DNA of 64,000 nt from Hydrogenophaga sp. (GTDB lineage Bacteria > Pseudomonadota > Gammaproteobacteria > Burkholderiales > Burkholderiaceae_C). Below, in pieces: positions 25,216 through 34,812 of this stretch; position 1 is the first letter of the stretch, and every line of letters starts with the position of its first letter. The notes beneath the pieces are model-generated. The model worked only from the letters and a program-made list of their open reading frames with translations, did no database searches and was not told the origin of the DNA. The DNA lies in NCBI RefSeq assembly GCF_026125785.1, contig NZ_JAHCKL010000003.1, positions 186,001 through 250,000 of the forward strand. Direction: 5' to 3'. The translations under genes were made by a program, and so were the position numbers.

Positions 25216-26621
25216 GGAAGTTCGATCCGGAAGTGGGCGCCCTGGCGCTGCGCCAGCAGCTCGATGCGTCCCCCGTGGGCCACAATGTACTCGTGCACGA
25301 TGGACAGGCCGATGCCGGTGCCGCGCGCGGCACCCTCGGGCTGGCGCTCGCCGCGGTAGAAGGGCTCGAAAATGCGGTCGCGGTCCGCCTCCGCCACGCC
25401 GGGGCCCTGGTCGATGATGTCCAGGCAGGCGCGCCCGGGCAGTTCCAGCAGCACCAGGCGGATCAGTCCGCCTCGCGGTGAATAGCGGATCGCGTTGGAG
25501 AGCAGGTTGCCCACGGCCGAGGCGATCTTCTCCCGGTCCAGCGGCAGCGTCACCGCCACCCCCTCGGCCCGCACCTGCAGGCCCTGGGCCTGCCACTGCA
25601 GGCGCTGGGTGTCGATCTGGTCTTCCACCAGCGCCATCAGGTCGGTGCGCTCGCGCCTGAGCTGGCGCGCCTCGAAGGCGGCGGCGTTGAAGCGCAGCAG
25701 CGCCTCGATCTGGTGCTGCAGCAGCTGCGTGTTGTGCCGCAGGATGTGCACCACCTCGGCCTGGCTGGGCGTCAGGGCGCCGGCCACGCCATCGCCCAGC
25801 ACCGCCACGCCTTCGTGCATCGACGCCAGCGGTGTCTTGAGCTCGTGCGACACGTGCCGCAGGAAGCGGGCCTTGTCGGCGTCGAGCTCGGTCAGGCGCA
25901 GGCGAAGCCAATCCAGTTGCTGGCTCACGCGCCGCACGTCGGATGGGCCGGGAATGTCGATCGGCAGGTCCAGCCGGTTTTCGCCCAGGCCCTGGATGGC
26001 CTTTTCCAGCCGCTTGAACGGCCGCGCCAGCCAGATGCCGAAGGCCAGCGCCAGGATCGCGGCCACGCCGATCGAACCCACGACCTGCTGCGCGAGCTCC
26101 TGCCGGCTGGTCTCGAAGCGGGCCTGCAACGCGTCGTTGCGGCTGGCGATGATGGACTGCACCTTCTGCGCGATCGAGGCACTGTGGCCGTCGATCTCGC
26201 GGAACACGCGGGCCACCTCGCGCTCGCGGTCCAGCGCTGTCTCGGACGGGCCATCGAGCAGATCGGTGATGACGTCCAGACGCTCGCGCCAGTTGGTTGC
26301 GTACTCGGGTGGCAACTCGTTGTCTTCCAGACGCCGCAAAATGTCGCGCGCGTTGCCGGCCGCTTCATTGAACCGCTGGCGCAGCTGGTTGTCGCGCAGC
26401 ACCAGCGACTGGCGCGCCGCGCGCTCCATGGTCAGGCTGCGCTCGGAGAGCGACTGCGCCGCGGTGGACAGCGCGATCGCCTGCGCCGCGCTCTCGCGGC
26501 TCTGCGCCATCAGCGTCTCCAGCGAGAACAGCGCGCGCAGCGCGGCCGCGCCCAGCAGGGCGCCGATCAGCAGGAACGCGACCAGCAGCAACTGCTGGAA
26601 GGAAAAGCGCGAAGGCTTCAC
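25209..26621 (-). CDS. glrK: Sensor histidine kinase GlrK (QseE)
   Basis: A 470-residue kinase. TM1 lies at about 8-33, a helical periplasmic domain at 34-180, TM2 at 181-199, then HAMP, a dimerisation domain with H259 in [19 protein letters not shown], and a HATPase with [13 protein letters not shown]. The GTG start overlaps the miaB stop (GTGA). An upstream frame would run inside miaB. It should phosphorylate GlrR in response to envelope stress, with QseG as partner. In E. coli this system drives glmY and rpoE. No glmY-like RNA is visible here. Confidence 0.88.
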   Translation of the reverse strand: MKPSRFSFQQLLLVAFLLIGALLGAAALRALFSLETLMAQSRESAAQAIALSTAAQSLSERSLTMERAARQSLVLRDNQLRQRFNEAAGNARDILRRLEDNELPPEYATNWRERLDVITDLLDGPSETALDREREVARVFREIDGHSASIAQKVQSIIASRNDALQARFETSRQELAQQVVGSIGVAAILALAFGIWLARPFKRLEKAIQGLGENRLDLPIDIPGPSDVRRVSQQLDWLRLRLTELDADKARFLRHVSHELKTPLASMHEGVAVLGDGVAGALTPSQAEVVHILRHNTQLLQHQIEALLRFNAAAFEARQLRRERTDLMALVEDQIDTQRLQWQAQGLQVRAEGVAVTLPLDREKIASAVGNLLSNAIRYSPRGGLIRLVLLELPGRACLDIIDQGPGVAEADRDRIFEPFYRGERQPEGAARGTGIGLSIVHEYIVAHGGRIELLAQRQGAHFRIELPC

Positions 26622-27961
26622 GCGGACTCGCGCACCAGCACCTCGGCACGCAGCGAATGCGGCAGGGCTTCGGTGATGCGCACGTCGATCATCTCGCCGA
26701 CCAGCCGCGCGGCCTGCGGGCCACCGTCGAAGTTGACGATGCGGTTGCACTCGGTGCGGCCCATGAGCTCGGCCGCGTTGCGCCGCGACGGGCCCTCGAC
26801 CAGGATGCGCTGCACCGTGCCTGCACGGCTGGCGCTGATGCGGCGCACGTTGTCCTCGATGGTGGCCTGCAGGTGCTGCAGGCGCTTGAGCTTGACCTCG
26901 TGCGGCGTGTCGTCGGGCAGGTTGGCCGCTGGCGTGCCTGGGCGCGGGCTGAAGATGAAACTGAAGCTGGCGTCGAAGCCGATGTCGGTGATCAGCTTCA
27001 TCATCTTCTGGAAGTCGTCCTCGGTCTCACCGGGGAAACCGACGATGAAGTCGCTGCTCATGGCCATGTCCGGCCGGATGGCACGCAGCTTGCGGACGGT
27101 GCTCTTGTACTCCATGGCGGTGTAGCCGCGCTTCATCGCCATCAGGATGCGGTCGCTGCCGTGCTGCACCGGCAGGTGCAGGTGGTTCACCAGCTTCGGC
27201 ACCCGGCCATAGGCCTCGATCAGGCGCGGCGTGAATTCATTGGGGTGGCTGGTGGTGTAGCGGATGCGCTCGATGCCGGGAATGTCCGCCACGTACTCAA
27301 GCAGCAGCGCGAAATCGGCGATCTCGGCGGTGCCTCCCATCGCGCCGCGGTAGGCGTTGACGTTCTGCCCAAGCAGGGTCACTTCCTTCACGCCCTGGTC
27401 GGCCAGCCCGGCCACTTCCACCAGCACGTCGTCGAAGGGGCGGCTGACCTCTTCACCTCGCGTGTAGGGCACCACGCAGTAGCTGCAGTACTTGGAGCAG
27501 CCCTCCATGATGCTGACGAAGGCGCTCGCGCCTTCGACGCGGGCCGGCGGCAGGTGGTCGAACTTCTCGATTTCAGGGAAGCTGATGTCCACCTGGGGCT
27601 GGTCCTGGCGCGTGCGCTGGTTCAACAGCTCGGGCAGGCGGTGCAGGGTCTGCGGGCCGAACACCACGTCCACATACGGCGCGCGCTTGATGATCTCGGC
27701 CCCTTCCTGGCTGGCCACGCAGCCCCCCACGCCGATCAGCACCCCCTTCTTCTTGAGGTGCTTGACGCGGCCCAGGTCGGAAAACACCTTCTCCTGGGCC
27801 TTCTCGCGCACCGAGCAGGTGTTGAAGAGGATCAGGTCGGCCTCCTCCACGTCCTGCGTGGGTTCGTAGCCCTGGGCGGCGCCCAGCACGTCGGCCATCT
27901 TGTCCGAGTCGTACTCGTTCATCTGGCAGCCAAAAGTTTTGATGAAGACTTTGCGGGTCAT
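26618..27961 (-). CDS. miaB: tRNA-2-methylthio-N6-dimethylallyladenosine synthase MiaB
   Basis: A 447-residue radical-SAM methylthiotransferase that modifies A37 of tRNAs reading UNN codons. The N-terminal UPF0004 domain holds the auxiliary cluster cysteines ([39 protein letters not shown]). CSKYCSYC is the radical-SAM CxxxCxxC. A TRAM domain ends the protein. ATG 27961 ([13 protein letters not shown]) is the usual start; ATG 27973 in the same frame is possible. It shares translational coupling with glrK downstream. Confidence 0.95.
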   Translation of the reverse strand: MTRKVFIKTFGCQMNEYDSDKMADVLGAAQGYEPTQDVEEADLILFNTCSVREKAQEKVFSDLGRVKHLKKKGVLIGVGGCVASQEGAEIIKRAPYVDVVFGPQTLHRLPELLNQRTRQDQPQVDISFPEIEKFDHLPPARVEGASAFVSIMEGCSKYCSYCVVPYTRGEEVSRPFDDVLVEVAGLADQGVKEVTLLGQNVNAYRGAMGGTAEIADFALLLEYVADIPGIERIRYTTSHPNEFTPRLIEAYGRVPKLVNHLHLPVQHGSDRILMAMKRGYTAMEYKSTVRKLRAIRPDMAMSSDFIVGFPGETEDDFQKMMKLITDIGFDASFSFIFSPRPGTPAANLPDDTPHEVKLKRLQHLQATIEDNVRRISASRAGTVQRILVEGPSRRNAAELMGRTECNRIVNFDGGPQAARLVGEMIDVRITEALPHSLRAEVLVRESA

Positions 27962-28030
27962 GGTGAGGTCCATCAGGGAAACAGGGGTTCGCCCGCGTGC
28001 GACGCGCGGGCGCGTGCAGGCAGGGGTGCC

Positions 28031-28474
28031 TCAGTTGGCGCGGGTGCCGCTGGTCGCGGCTTCGGTCTGCTGCGACTCGAAGGTGAAGTTGCGTTGCGTG
28101 CCGAAGCCCGCGCGCTTTTCCTTGGCCTCGGCGTCGGTCAGCAGCCACACCTGGTGCACCTGGCCGCGCTGGTCCAGCGTGTAGTTCACCGTCCGCTCCT
28201 GGTTGATCAGGGTGGAGGGCATCACCAGCTTGTTGCTGGCATCCAGGATGCGCGCGCCCGGCGCCAGGCGGGTGGCGCGGTCGTCCATGGTGACCAGGGG
28301 CGGCTGCGTCACCACCATCGCGCCGCGCAGGGCCTTGGCGGGAAAGCTGCGCTGCACCGCCTGGGCCTGGGCCTGGCCCGTGGCCAGCAGGCCCAGGCAG
28401 CCGGCCAGGGCCAGCGATGCCGCGATGCGGCGGCGCGTGGGGAGGGGGGAAGTCGTGGAGAGGCAGCGGTTCAT
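28031..28474 (-). CDS. Small exported protein of unknown function
   Basis: A 147-residue protein. A twin-Arg-containing n-region (PTRRRIAASLALAGCLGLL) and cleavage after QAQA suggest export to the periplasm. The mature part contains RGAMVVTQPPLVTMDDRATRLAPG and QRGQVHQVWLLTDAEAKEKR. Similar short proteins occur in Comamonadaceae genomes, and I know no function. It lies between miaB and an aminotransferase, all on the minus strand. Confidence 0.75.
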   Translation of the reverse strand: MNRCLSTTSPLPTRRRIAASLALAGCLGLLATGQAQAQAVQRSFPAKALRGAMVVTQPPLVTMDDRATRLAPGARILDASNKLVMPSTLINQERTVNYTLDQRGQVHQVWLLTDAEAKEKRAGFGTQRNFTFESQQTEAATSGTRAN

Positions 28475-28562
28475 GGTATGTGTCCAGAGGCTGTGGTGGC
28501 GTGAGCGTGGCACGCGAGCGCGGGATTGTCTCACGCGGGGCGACGGGCGGCCCGCTGGCGGG

Positions 28563-29882
28563 TCAACCGGCCAGCAGCGCGCCGTGGCGCCGCGCGAAGT
28601 CCTCGAACGCGGCGACGTAGCGCCCGGTGTCGGCTTCGGTGATGGGCAGCGAGAGCACGGTGAAGCCGCGCCGGGCCACGTAGAGGCCCGCTTCCAGCAT
28701 GTGGAAGAAGAACAGGTCGCGCACGCGCGCATCGGTGCCCGCAAGGTCGCCCACGTTCCGGATATCGCTGGCCGTGGCATGCAGGTTCATCAGCGAGCCC
28801 AGGCCGGTGAACTGCAGTGCGACGCCCTGCGCGCGGCAGACCGCGTTGAGGCGTTCGCGCAGGCTGTCGCCCAGCGCATTGAGCGTCAGCGCGGCTTCAG
28901 GGGTGTAGATGTCGCGCAGCCCCGCGATGCCGGCCGCCATCGTGAGCACGTTGTTGTTGAAAGTGCCGGCATGCGCGAGCGCGCCAGGGCGGCGCGGGTC
29001 GAACAGCGCCATGATGTCGGCGCGGCCACCAAAGGCGCCGAAGGACATGCCTCCGCCGATGTACTTGCCCAGCGTGGTGAGGTCCGGCGCGATGCCCAGC
29101 TGGCCCTGGCGCCCGTGTGGTCCCAGGCGCGAGGTCATGACCTCGTCGAACACCAGCAGCGCGCCCGCCTCGGCCGTGGCCTGCCGCAGCGCCGCCAGGA
29201 ACGCGGGCTCGGCCGGGATGCAGCCCCCCGAGCCCTGCATGGGCTCCACCAGCACAGCCGCCAGATCGGCGGCGTTCTCGCGGATCAGCGCCAGCGCGCC
29301 TTCGGTGTCGTTGTAGCGGCCGATGAGGAAATCGTGTGGCACGTTGACCGGTGAGTGACCGGCGCCGAACGTGAGCACGCCGCCGTGGTAGGCGCCCCGG
29401 AAGACCAGGATGCGGCGTCGCTTCGTGAAGGCTGTGGCCACAGCCAGCGCCATCAGGTTGGCCTCGGTACCGGAGTTGGTGAAGCGCACCTGAGCAATGG
29501 ACGGGAAGCGCTCGCAGACCAGGCGGGCCAACTCGCTCTCCAGCAGGTTGTGGCCGGTGAGGTTGATGCCGTTTTCCAGCGCGGCCAGCACCGCCGCACG
29601 GATCACCGGGTGCGAGTGGCCATACAGGCCGGCGGTGAACTCGGCGAGAAAGTCGGTGTATTCATGGTCGTCTGCGTCCCAGAGCCGGCAGCCCTCGCCG
29701 CGGCGGATCGCCAGCGGGAAGGGTTCGTAGAACAGCACACTGCGCGTGTTGCCCCCGGGCATGACCTGCTGCGCGCGTTCGTACTGGGCGCGGCTGGCCG
29801 GGTGGCGCTGCGCATAGCGGGCCGTGGCCTGGGCGAGGGCGTCGGACAGCGCGGCGTCGCGCGTGGGGGCGGAAGTGGGCAT
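28563..29882 (-). CDS. Class III PLP aminotransferase, HemL-like paralogue
   Basis: A 439-residue PLP enzyme of the glutamate-1-semialdehyde aminomutase group. It has NSGTEANLMALAVAT, AYHGG, FDEVMTSR (Asp to PLP nitrogen) and Schiff-base Lys273 in TTLGKYIGGG. The true HemL lies at 48.1-49.4 kb in this window. This copy differs at the substrate side (MPGGNTRSVLFYEPFPL, HAGTFNNN). It probably acts on a different omega- or beta-amino substrate; such proteins are often annotated 'aspartate aminotransferase family'. The gene ends a minus-strand run with yaeQ 15 bp upstream. Confidence 0.85.
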   Translation of the reverse strand: MPTSAPTRDAALSDALAQATARYAQRHPASRAQYERAQQVMPGGNTRSVLFYEPFPLAIRRGEGCRLWDADDHEYTDFLAEFTAGLYGHSHPVIRAAVLAALENGINLTGHNLLESELARLVCERFPSIAQVRFTNSGTEANLMALAVATAFTKRRRILVFRGAYHGGVLTFGAGHSPVNVPHDFLIGRYNDTEGALALIRENAADLAAVLVEPMQGSGGCIPAEPAFLAALRQATAEAGALLVFDEVMTSRLGPHGRQGQLGIAPDLTTLGKYIGGGMSFGAFGGRADIMALFDPRRPGALAHAGTFNNNVLTMAAGIAGLRDIYTPEAALTLNALGDSLRERLNAVCRAQGVALQFTGLGSLMNLHATASDIRNVGDLAGTDARVRDLFFFHMLEAGLYVARRGFTVLSLPITEADTGRYVAAFEDFARRHGALLAG

Positions 29883-29897
29883 GGGAGTCTCCTCGGG

Positions 29898-30458
29898 CTA
29901 TTTCCAGCGCACCGGCTCGGCGTGCACGCTGCCGCGTTCGCTGCTCAGGGTGATCGCACCCTCCTGGACCGTGGCCTGCAACTGCATGCTGCGCTCCGCG
30001 AGTTCGGCCAGCGCCGGGGCCACCTCGGTGGGCAGGCGCCAGACCTGCAGGCGGTCGAGCCGGGTGAGCTTGTTTTCGATGCCGCGCCACCAGACGTCGG
30101 CCGCGCTGCCGAAGGCCAGCACCACCACCGCATCGGCCTTGCTGCAGGCCTTGGCCAGCGGCTTTTCCTCGGGTTGGCCGACCTCGATCCACAGCCGTTT
30201 GCGGCCGGTGAAATCGGTCAGGGAGACATCGGGGTCGTCGGGGTCGGACAGGCCGGCACCAAAGGCCAGCGTGCCGTCGCCGTGGCAGGTGTCCTGCAGT
30301 TCATGGGCGTGCAGCGCCAGCGCCACCAGCCGCACCATCATGCGCTCGTCGGTCTCGCTCGGGTGGCGGGCCAGGGTGAGCGCATGGTCGGCGTAGTAGC
30401 CGTGGTCGATGTCGGCGAGTTGCAGGTTCGCCTTGAAGATGGTCGATTTCAAGGCCAT
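29898..30458 (-). CDS. yaeQ: YaeQ family protein
   Basis: A 186-residue protein matching YaeQ, a fold related to PD-(D/E)XK nucleases with no settled function. It was once linked to RfaH suppression in E. coli. Typical blocks are ALKSTIFKANLQLADIDHGYY, LTLARHPSETDERMMVRL and KRLWIEVGQPEEKPLAKAC. The start at MALKST lies downstream of the tRNA-Met terminator. A longer frame would run into the tRNA gene. Confidence 0.92.
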   Translation of the reverse strand: MALKSTIFKANLQLADIDHGYYADHALTLARHPSETDERMMVRLVALALHAHELQDTCHGDGTLAFGAGLSDPDDPDVSLTDFTGRKRLWIEVGQPEEKPLAKACSKADAVVVLAFGSAADVWWRGIENKLTRLDRLQVWRLPTEVAPALAELAERSMQLQATVQEGAITLSSERGSVHAEPVRWK

Positions 30459-30475
30459 TCGGAATGCCCAATGAA

Positions 30476-30507
30476 AGAAGCGGGCCCCGTTGCCGGAGCC
30501 CGCTTCT
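30476..30507 (-). terminator. Terminator of the tRNA-Met gene
   Basis: AGAAGCGGGC (30476-30485) is exactly complementary to 30498-30507. On the minus strand the stem is followed by the T-rich TTTCATT and begins 8 nt after the tRNA CCA end. Confidence 0.75.
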
Positions 30508-30515
30508 GAAAGTGC

Positions 30516-30592
30516 TGGTGGCGATAGGTGGACTTGAACCACCGACATCAGCATTATGAATGCTGCGCTCTAACCAACTGAGCTATATCGCC
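30516..30592 (-). tRNA. tRNA-Met (CAT), elongator type, CCA encoded
   Basis: A cloverleaf can be drawn by eye. The 7-bp acceptor is GGCGATA/TATCGCC, the D stem GCTC/GAGC, the anticodon stem CAGCA/TGCTG with loop TTCATAA (anticodon CAT), and the T stem GGTGG/CCACC with loop TTCAAGT. Discriminator A and an encoded CCA follow. The G1-C72 pair argues against an initiator. A tRNA-Ile with modified CAT is the alternative, but the arms resemble E. coli elongator tRNA-Met. Confidence 0.93.
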
Positions 30593-30661
30593 AGCGAAGC
30601 GCGCATTATAGCGAGCTTTTTGGGGCGCTTCACGGGCTCCGCTTCGCGGGGGATGTCCTGC

Positions 30662-31447
30662 TCAGCGGTGCTTGAAGACCGCCGCGCGCTTGTTCACGAA
30701 AGCATCCATGCCTTCCTTCTGGTCCTCGGTGGCGAACAGCGCGTGGAACATGCGGCGTTCGAACATCACGCCATCGGACAGGCTGCCCTCGAAGGCGCGG
30801 TTGACCGATTCCTTAGCCGCCATCACGCTGGGCAGCGAGAAACCGCTGATGACCAGCGCCGCGCCCAGGGCCTCGTCCATCAGCTTGTCCAGCGGCACCA
30901 CGCGGCTGACCAGACCGGCGCGCTCGGCCTCGGCCGCGTCCATCATGCGGCTGGTCAACACCATGTCCATGGCCTTGGACTTGCCGATGGCGCGCGGCAG
31001 GCGCTGCGTGCCACCCGCGCCGGGGATGATGCCCAGCTTGATCTCGGGCTGGCCGAACTTCGCGTTGTCGGCGGCGATGATGAAGTCGCACATCATGGCC
31101 AGCTCGCAGCCGCCGCCCAGGGCGAAGCCGCTGACGGCCGCGATCACCGGCTTGCGGATGGAGCGGATGGTCTCCCAGTTGCGTGTGATGTAGTCGCCGT
31201 TGTAGACATCGGCGAAGGTGTAGCCGGCCATGGCGCCGATGTCGGCCCCGGCGGCAAAGGCCTTCTCACTGCCGGTGACGATCATGCAGCCAATGCCCTC
31301 GTCGGCGTCGAACGCCTTGAGCGCGGCGCCGAGCTCGTCCATGAGCGGGTTGTTCAGTGCGTTGAGCTGCTTGGGCCGGTTCAGTGTGACGATGCCCACG
31401 CGACCCTCGGTGCGCACGGTGATGAACTCAGGGGAGGCGGCTGTCAT
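30662..31447 (-). CDS. Enoyl-CoA hydratase (crotonase), PaaF-like
   Basis: A 261-residue crotonase. The oxyanion-hole region is [10 protein letters not shown] and [15 protein letters not shown]. The two catalytic Glu are at CEL and QPEI, followed by [12 protein letters not shown]. It hydrates trans-2-enoyl-CoA. The divergent paaG-paaI-paaK genes and a PaaR-like site between them suggest the 2,3-dehydroadipyl-CoA hydratase step (PaaF) of phenylacetate degradation. A general beta-oxidation role is also possible. AGGAG stands 9-10 nt before the ATG. Confidence 0.85.
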   Translation of the reverse strand: MTAASPEFITVRTEGRVGIVTLNRPKQLNALNNPLMDELGAALKAFDADEGIGCMIVTGSEKAFAAGADIGAMAGYTFADVYNGDYITRNWETIRSIRKPVIAAVSGFALGGGCELAMMCDFIIAADNAKFGQPEIKLGIIPGAGGTQRLPRAIGKSKAMDMVLTSRMMDAAEAERAGLVSRVVPLDKLMDEALGAALVISGFSLPSVMAAKESVNRAFEGSLSDGVMFERRMFHALFATEDQKEGMDAFVNKRAAVFKHR

Positions 31448-31519
31448 GGATGGTTTCTCCTGTAGGTCGAAGGGGCTGCGAGCCACGCACTATAGCGGCC
31501 GGAACTCCGGGAAAACATT

Positions 31520-31535
31520 AACCGACCGATTGGTT
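31520..31535. promoter_or_regulatory. PaaR-like operator
   Basis: AACCGACCGATTGGTT lies between the divergent crotonase genes. It matches the TetR-type PaaR motif known from betaproteobacteria (AACCGACCG-N-TCGGTT) with one mismatch. It is the only such site I see in the window. The paaR gene itself is not present. Confidence 0.65.
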
Positions 31536-31588
31536 GGCGAATGGTACATTGCATCGCAACGAGAACGATCACAGGAGACCAGCCGATC

Positions 31589-32383
31589 ATGACCGCCGCC
31601 ACCGTCGTGTACGAAGAGCGTGGGCCCGTGGCCCTGCTTACCCTCAACCGCCCCGAAACCCTCAACAGCTTCACCCGCCAGATGCACCGCGACCTCTGGG
31701 CCGCGCTGGACCGCGCCGAGGCCAACGAAGCGGTGCGCGCGCTGGTCATCACCGGCGCGGGACGCGGCTTCTGCGCGGGTGCCGACCTGGCCGAATTCGA
31801 CTTCGAGCCCGGCCCGGGCCTGGTCGAGCGCGCCGACCCGGGGCCTGTGATCGACCAGGCTTTCAACCCCACGGTACGCCGCCTGCAGGGCCTGCGCATG
31901 CCCACCGTGGCCGCGGTCAACGGCGTGGCGGCGGGCGCCGGCGCGTCGCTGGCCATGACCTGCGACATTGCCATCGCCGCGCCGGGCGCGAGCTTCATCC
32001 AGGCCTTCAGCAAGATCGGCCTGATCCCGGATGCCGGTGGGAGTTGGTTCCTGGTCGAGCGCCTGGGCCTGGCCCGCGCCATGGCCCTGGCCATGACGGG
32101 CGACAAGCTGCCTGCCGCGCAGGCGCGCGACTGGGGCATGGTCTGGGACGTGGCCGAGGACTGCGTCGGCGCCTCCCTGGCCCTGGCCGAACGCCTGGCA
32201 GCCATGCCCACCAAGGCCCTGGTGGCCACCCGTGCGCTGCTGCGCGACGCCAGCACCCGCACGCTCAACCAGCAGCTCGACGCCGAGCGCGACACCCAGT
32301 CGGCACTGGGCCGCACGCACGACTACATCGAAGGCGTGATGGCCTTTCGCGAGAAGCGCCCAGCCCGCTTCAAGGGGGCCTGA
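31589..32383 (+). CDS. paaG: PaaG, ring-epoxide isomerase (oxepin-CoA forming)
   Basis: A 264-residue crotonase-fold isomerase that converts 1,2-epoxyphenylacetyl-CoA to oxepin-CoA. CAGADLAEFD and NGVAAGAGASLAMTCD form the oxyanion hole. SKIGLIPDAGGSWFL places an Asp where hydratases have the second Glu, as in PaaG. AGGAG at 31573-31577 supports ATG 31589; an upstream ATG at 31541 lies in the operator region. The paaI and paaK genes follow with overlaps, which supports the phenylacetate assignment. Confidence 0.88.
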   Translation: MTAATVVYEERGPVALLTLNRPETLNSFTRQMHRDLWAALDRAEANEAVRALVITGAGRGFCAGADLAEFDFEPGPGLVERADPGPVIDQAFNPTVRRLQGLRMPTVAAVNGVAAGAGASLAMTCDIAIAAPGASFIQAFSKIGLIPDAGGSWFLVERLGLARAMALAMTGDKLPAAQARDWGMVWDVAEDCVGASLALAERLAAMPTKALVATRALLRDASTRTLNQQLDAERDTQSALGRTHDYIEGVMAFREKRPARFKGA

Positions 32384-32819
32384 TGAGCCCGCAGGAGAAG
32401 GCCCGCAGGGTGGGCGAAACCATGTTCGCGGTCGACACCGCGAGCAAGGACACCATGGGCATGGAGTTGCTGGCCTGCGAGCCGGGGCGCGCCGTGCTGC
32501 GCATGGAGGTGCGGCCCTTGCACCTCAACGGCCACCAGATCTGCCATGGCGGCTTCATCTTCACGCTGGCGGACTCGACCTTCGCCTTCGCCTGCAACAG
32601 CCACAACCGCGTCACCGTGGCGGCAGGCTGCAGCATCGAGTTCCTGCGGCCCGCGCACGCGGGCGACGTGCTGACGTGCGAGGGCCTTGAGCAGACCTTG
32701 AGCGGGCGCCACGGAATCTACGACATGAAGGTCAGCAACCAGCGTGGCGAGGTGGTGGCGATGTTCCGCGGCAAGAGCGCCACCATCGCCGGTACCGTGT
32801 TTCCCGAGGAGGGCAGGCC

Positions 32820-32823
<4 letters not shown>
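32383..32823 (+). CDS. paaI: PaaI hotdog-fold acyl-CoA thioesterase
   Basis: A 146-residue hotdog thioesterase. NGHQICHGGFIFTLADSTFAF carries the HGG loop and the catalytic Asp of the PaaI subfamily. It releases CoA from stalled hydroxyphenylacetyl-CoA intermediates, relieving CoA depletion. Its ATG shares one base with the paaG stop (TGATG), and its own stop overlaps paaK. Confidence 0.92.
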
Positions 32824-34115
<1,292 letters not shown>

Positions 34116-34266
34116 GGTACCGTGGTTCTGCGGGGGCGTGCGAAAAGTCCGTGTTCGCGCCTTGCAAGCGCCCTGCGGTCGGTCTGGGGCGACCGGCTGC
34201 ACCCCGTACCCGGTCTAACCCGGTTGGCACGGGCTGGGGCTGGGCCTACATTTCGGCAAACTCTGT

Positions 34267-34803
34267 ATGGCCATGGAACCCACAACCCTGTTCGCCAAGA
34301 CCGACAAGGGGCGCGAAGCGCTGACCAGTCGGCCCGCCGGTCTCGCTCCCCGTCTGCGCATGCTGCTCATCATGGTGGATGGCAAGCGCACCGTTGCCGA
34401 CCTGGATCCACTCGTCGCAGGCGAGGGCAGTGCCGCGCCGCTGCTGGAGCAGTTGCAGGCATCGGGCTGGGTGGAAGCCGTCGACCCCAGTGGCCGGCCG
34501 CTATCGGCCTTGCCACCGGCCCCACCGGAGGCGGGCGAGCCGGCCTCCGCGCCGCCGCCTGTGGATCCTCCTCGCACGCCAGCCTTGCCCTTTGGCGAGG
34601 CACGGCGGCTGGTGGTGCGTTTCATCAACGACCAGCTCGGGCCCATGGGCGAACAGCTCGCCTTGCGCGTGGAGTCCTGCAAGTCGCCGGTCGACCTGCA
34701 GGCCCTGCTGCCGCGCGTTCGAGATGGGCTGGCGAACTTCAAAGGCGGCGCCACGGCGCAGCGCTTTGACCAGGAGGTGTTCCCGCGCCTGCCGCGCTTC
34801 TGA
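34267..34803 (+). CDS. Conserved hypothetical protein, 178 aa
   Basis: A soluble protein with two ordered halves joined by a Pro/Ala linker (about 76-105). The N-terminal half (TDKGREALTSRPAGLAPRLR, LLIMVDGKRTVADLDPLV) resembles short winged-helix-like domains seen in Comamonadaceae proteins of unknown role. The C-terminal half (ARRLVVRFINDQLGPMGEQL) is helical. I recognise no family. It has its own 151-bp upstream region and converges on the M61 peptidase gene. Confidence 0.75.
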   Translation: MAMEPTTLFAKTDKGREALTSRPAGLAPRLRMLLIMVDGKRTVADLDPLVAGEGSAAPLLEQLQASGWVEAVDPSGRPLSALPPAPPEAGEPASAPPPVDPPRTPALPFGEARRLVVRFINDQLGPMGEQLALRVESCKSPVDLQALLPRVRDGLANFKGGATAQRFDQEVFPRLPRF

Positions 34804-34812
34804 ACGCGGCGC

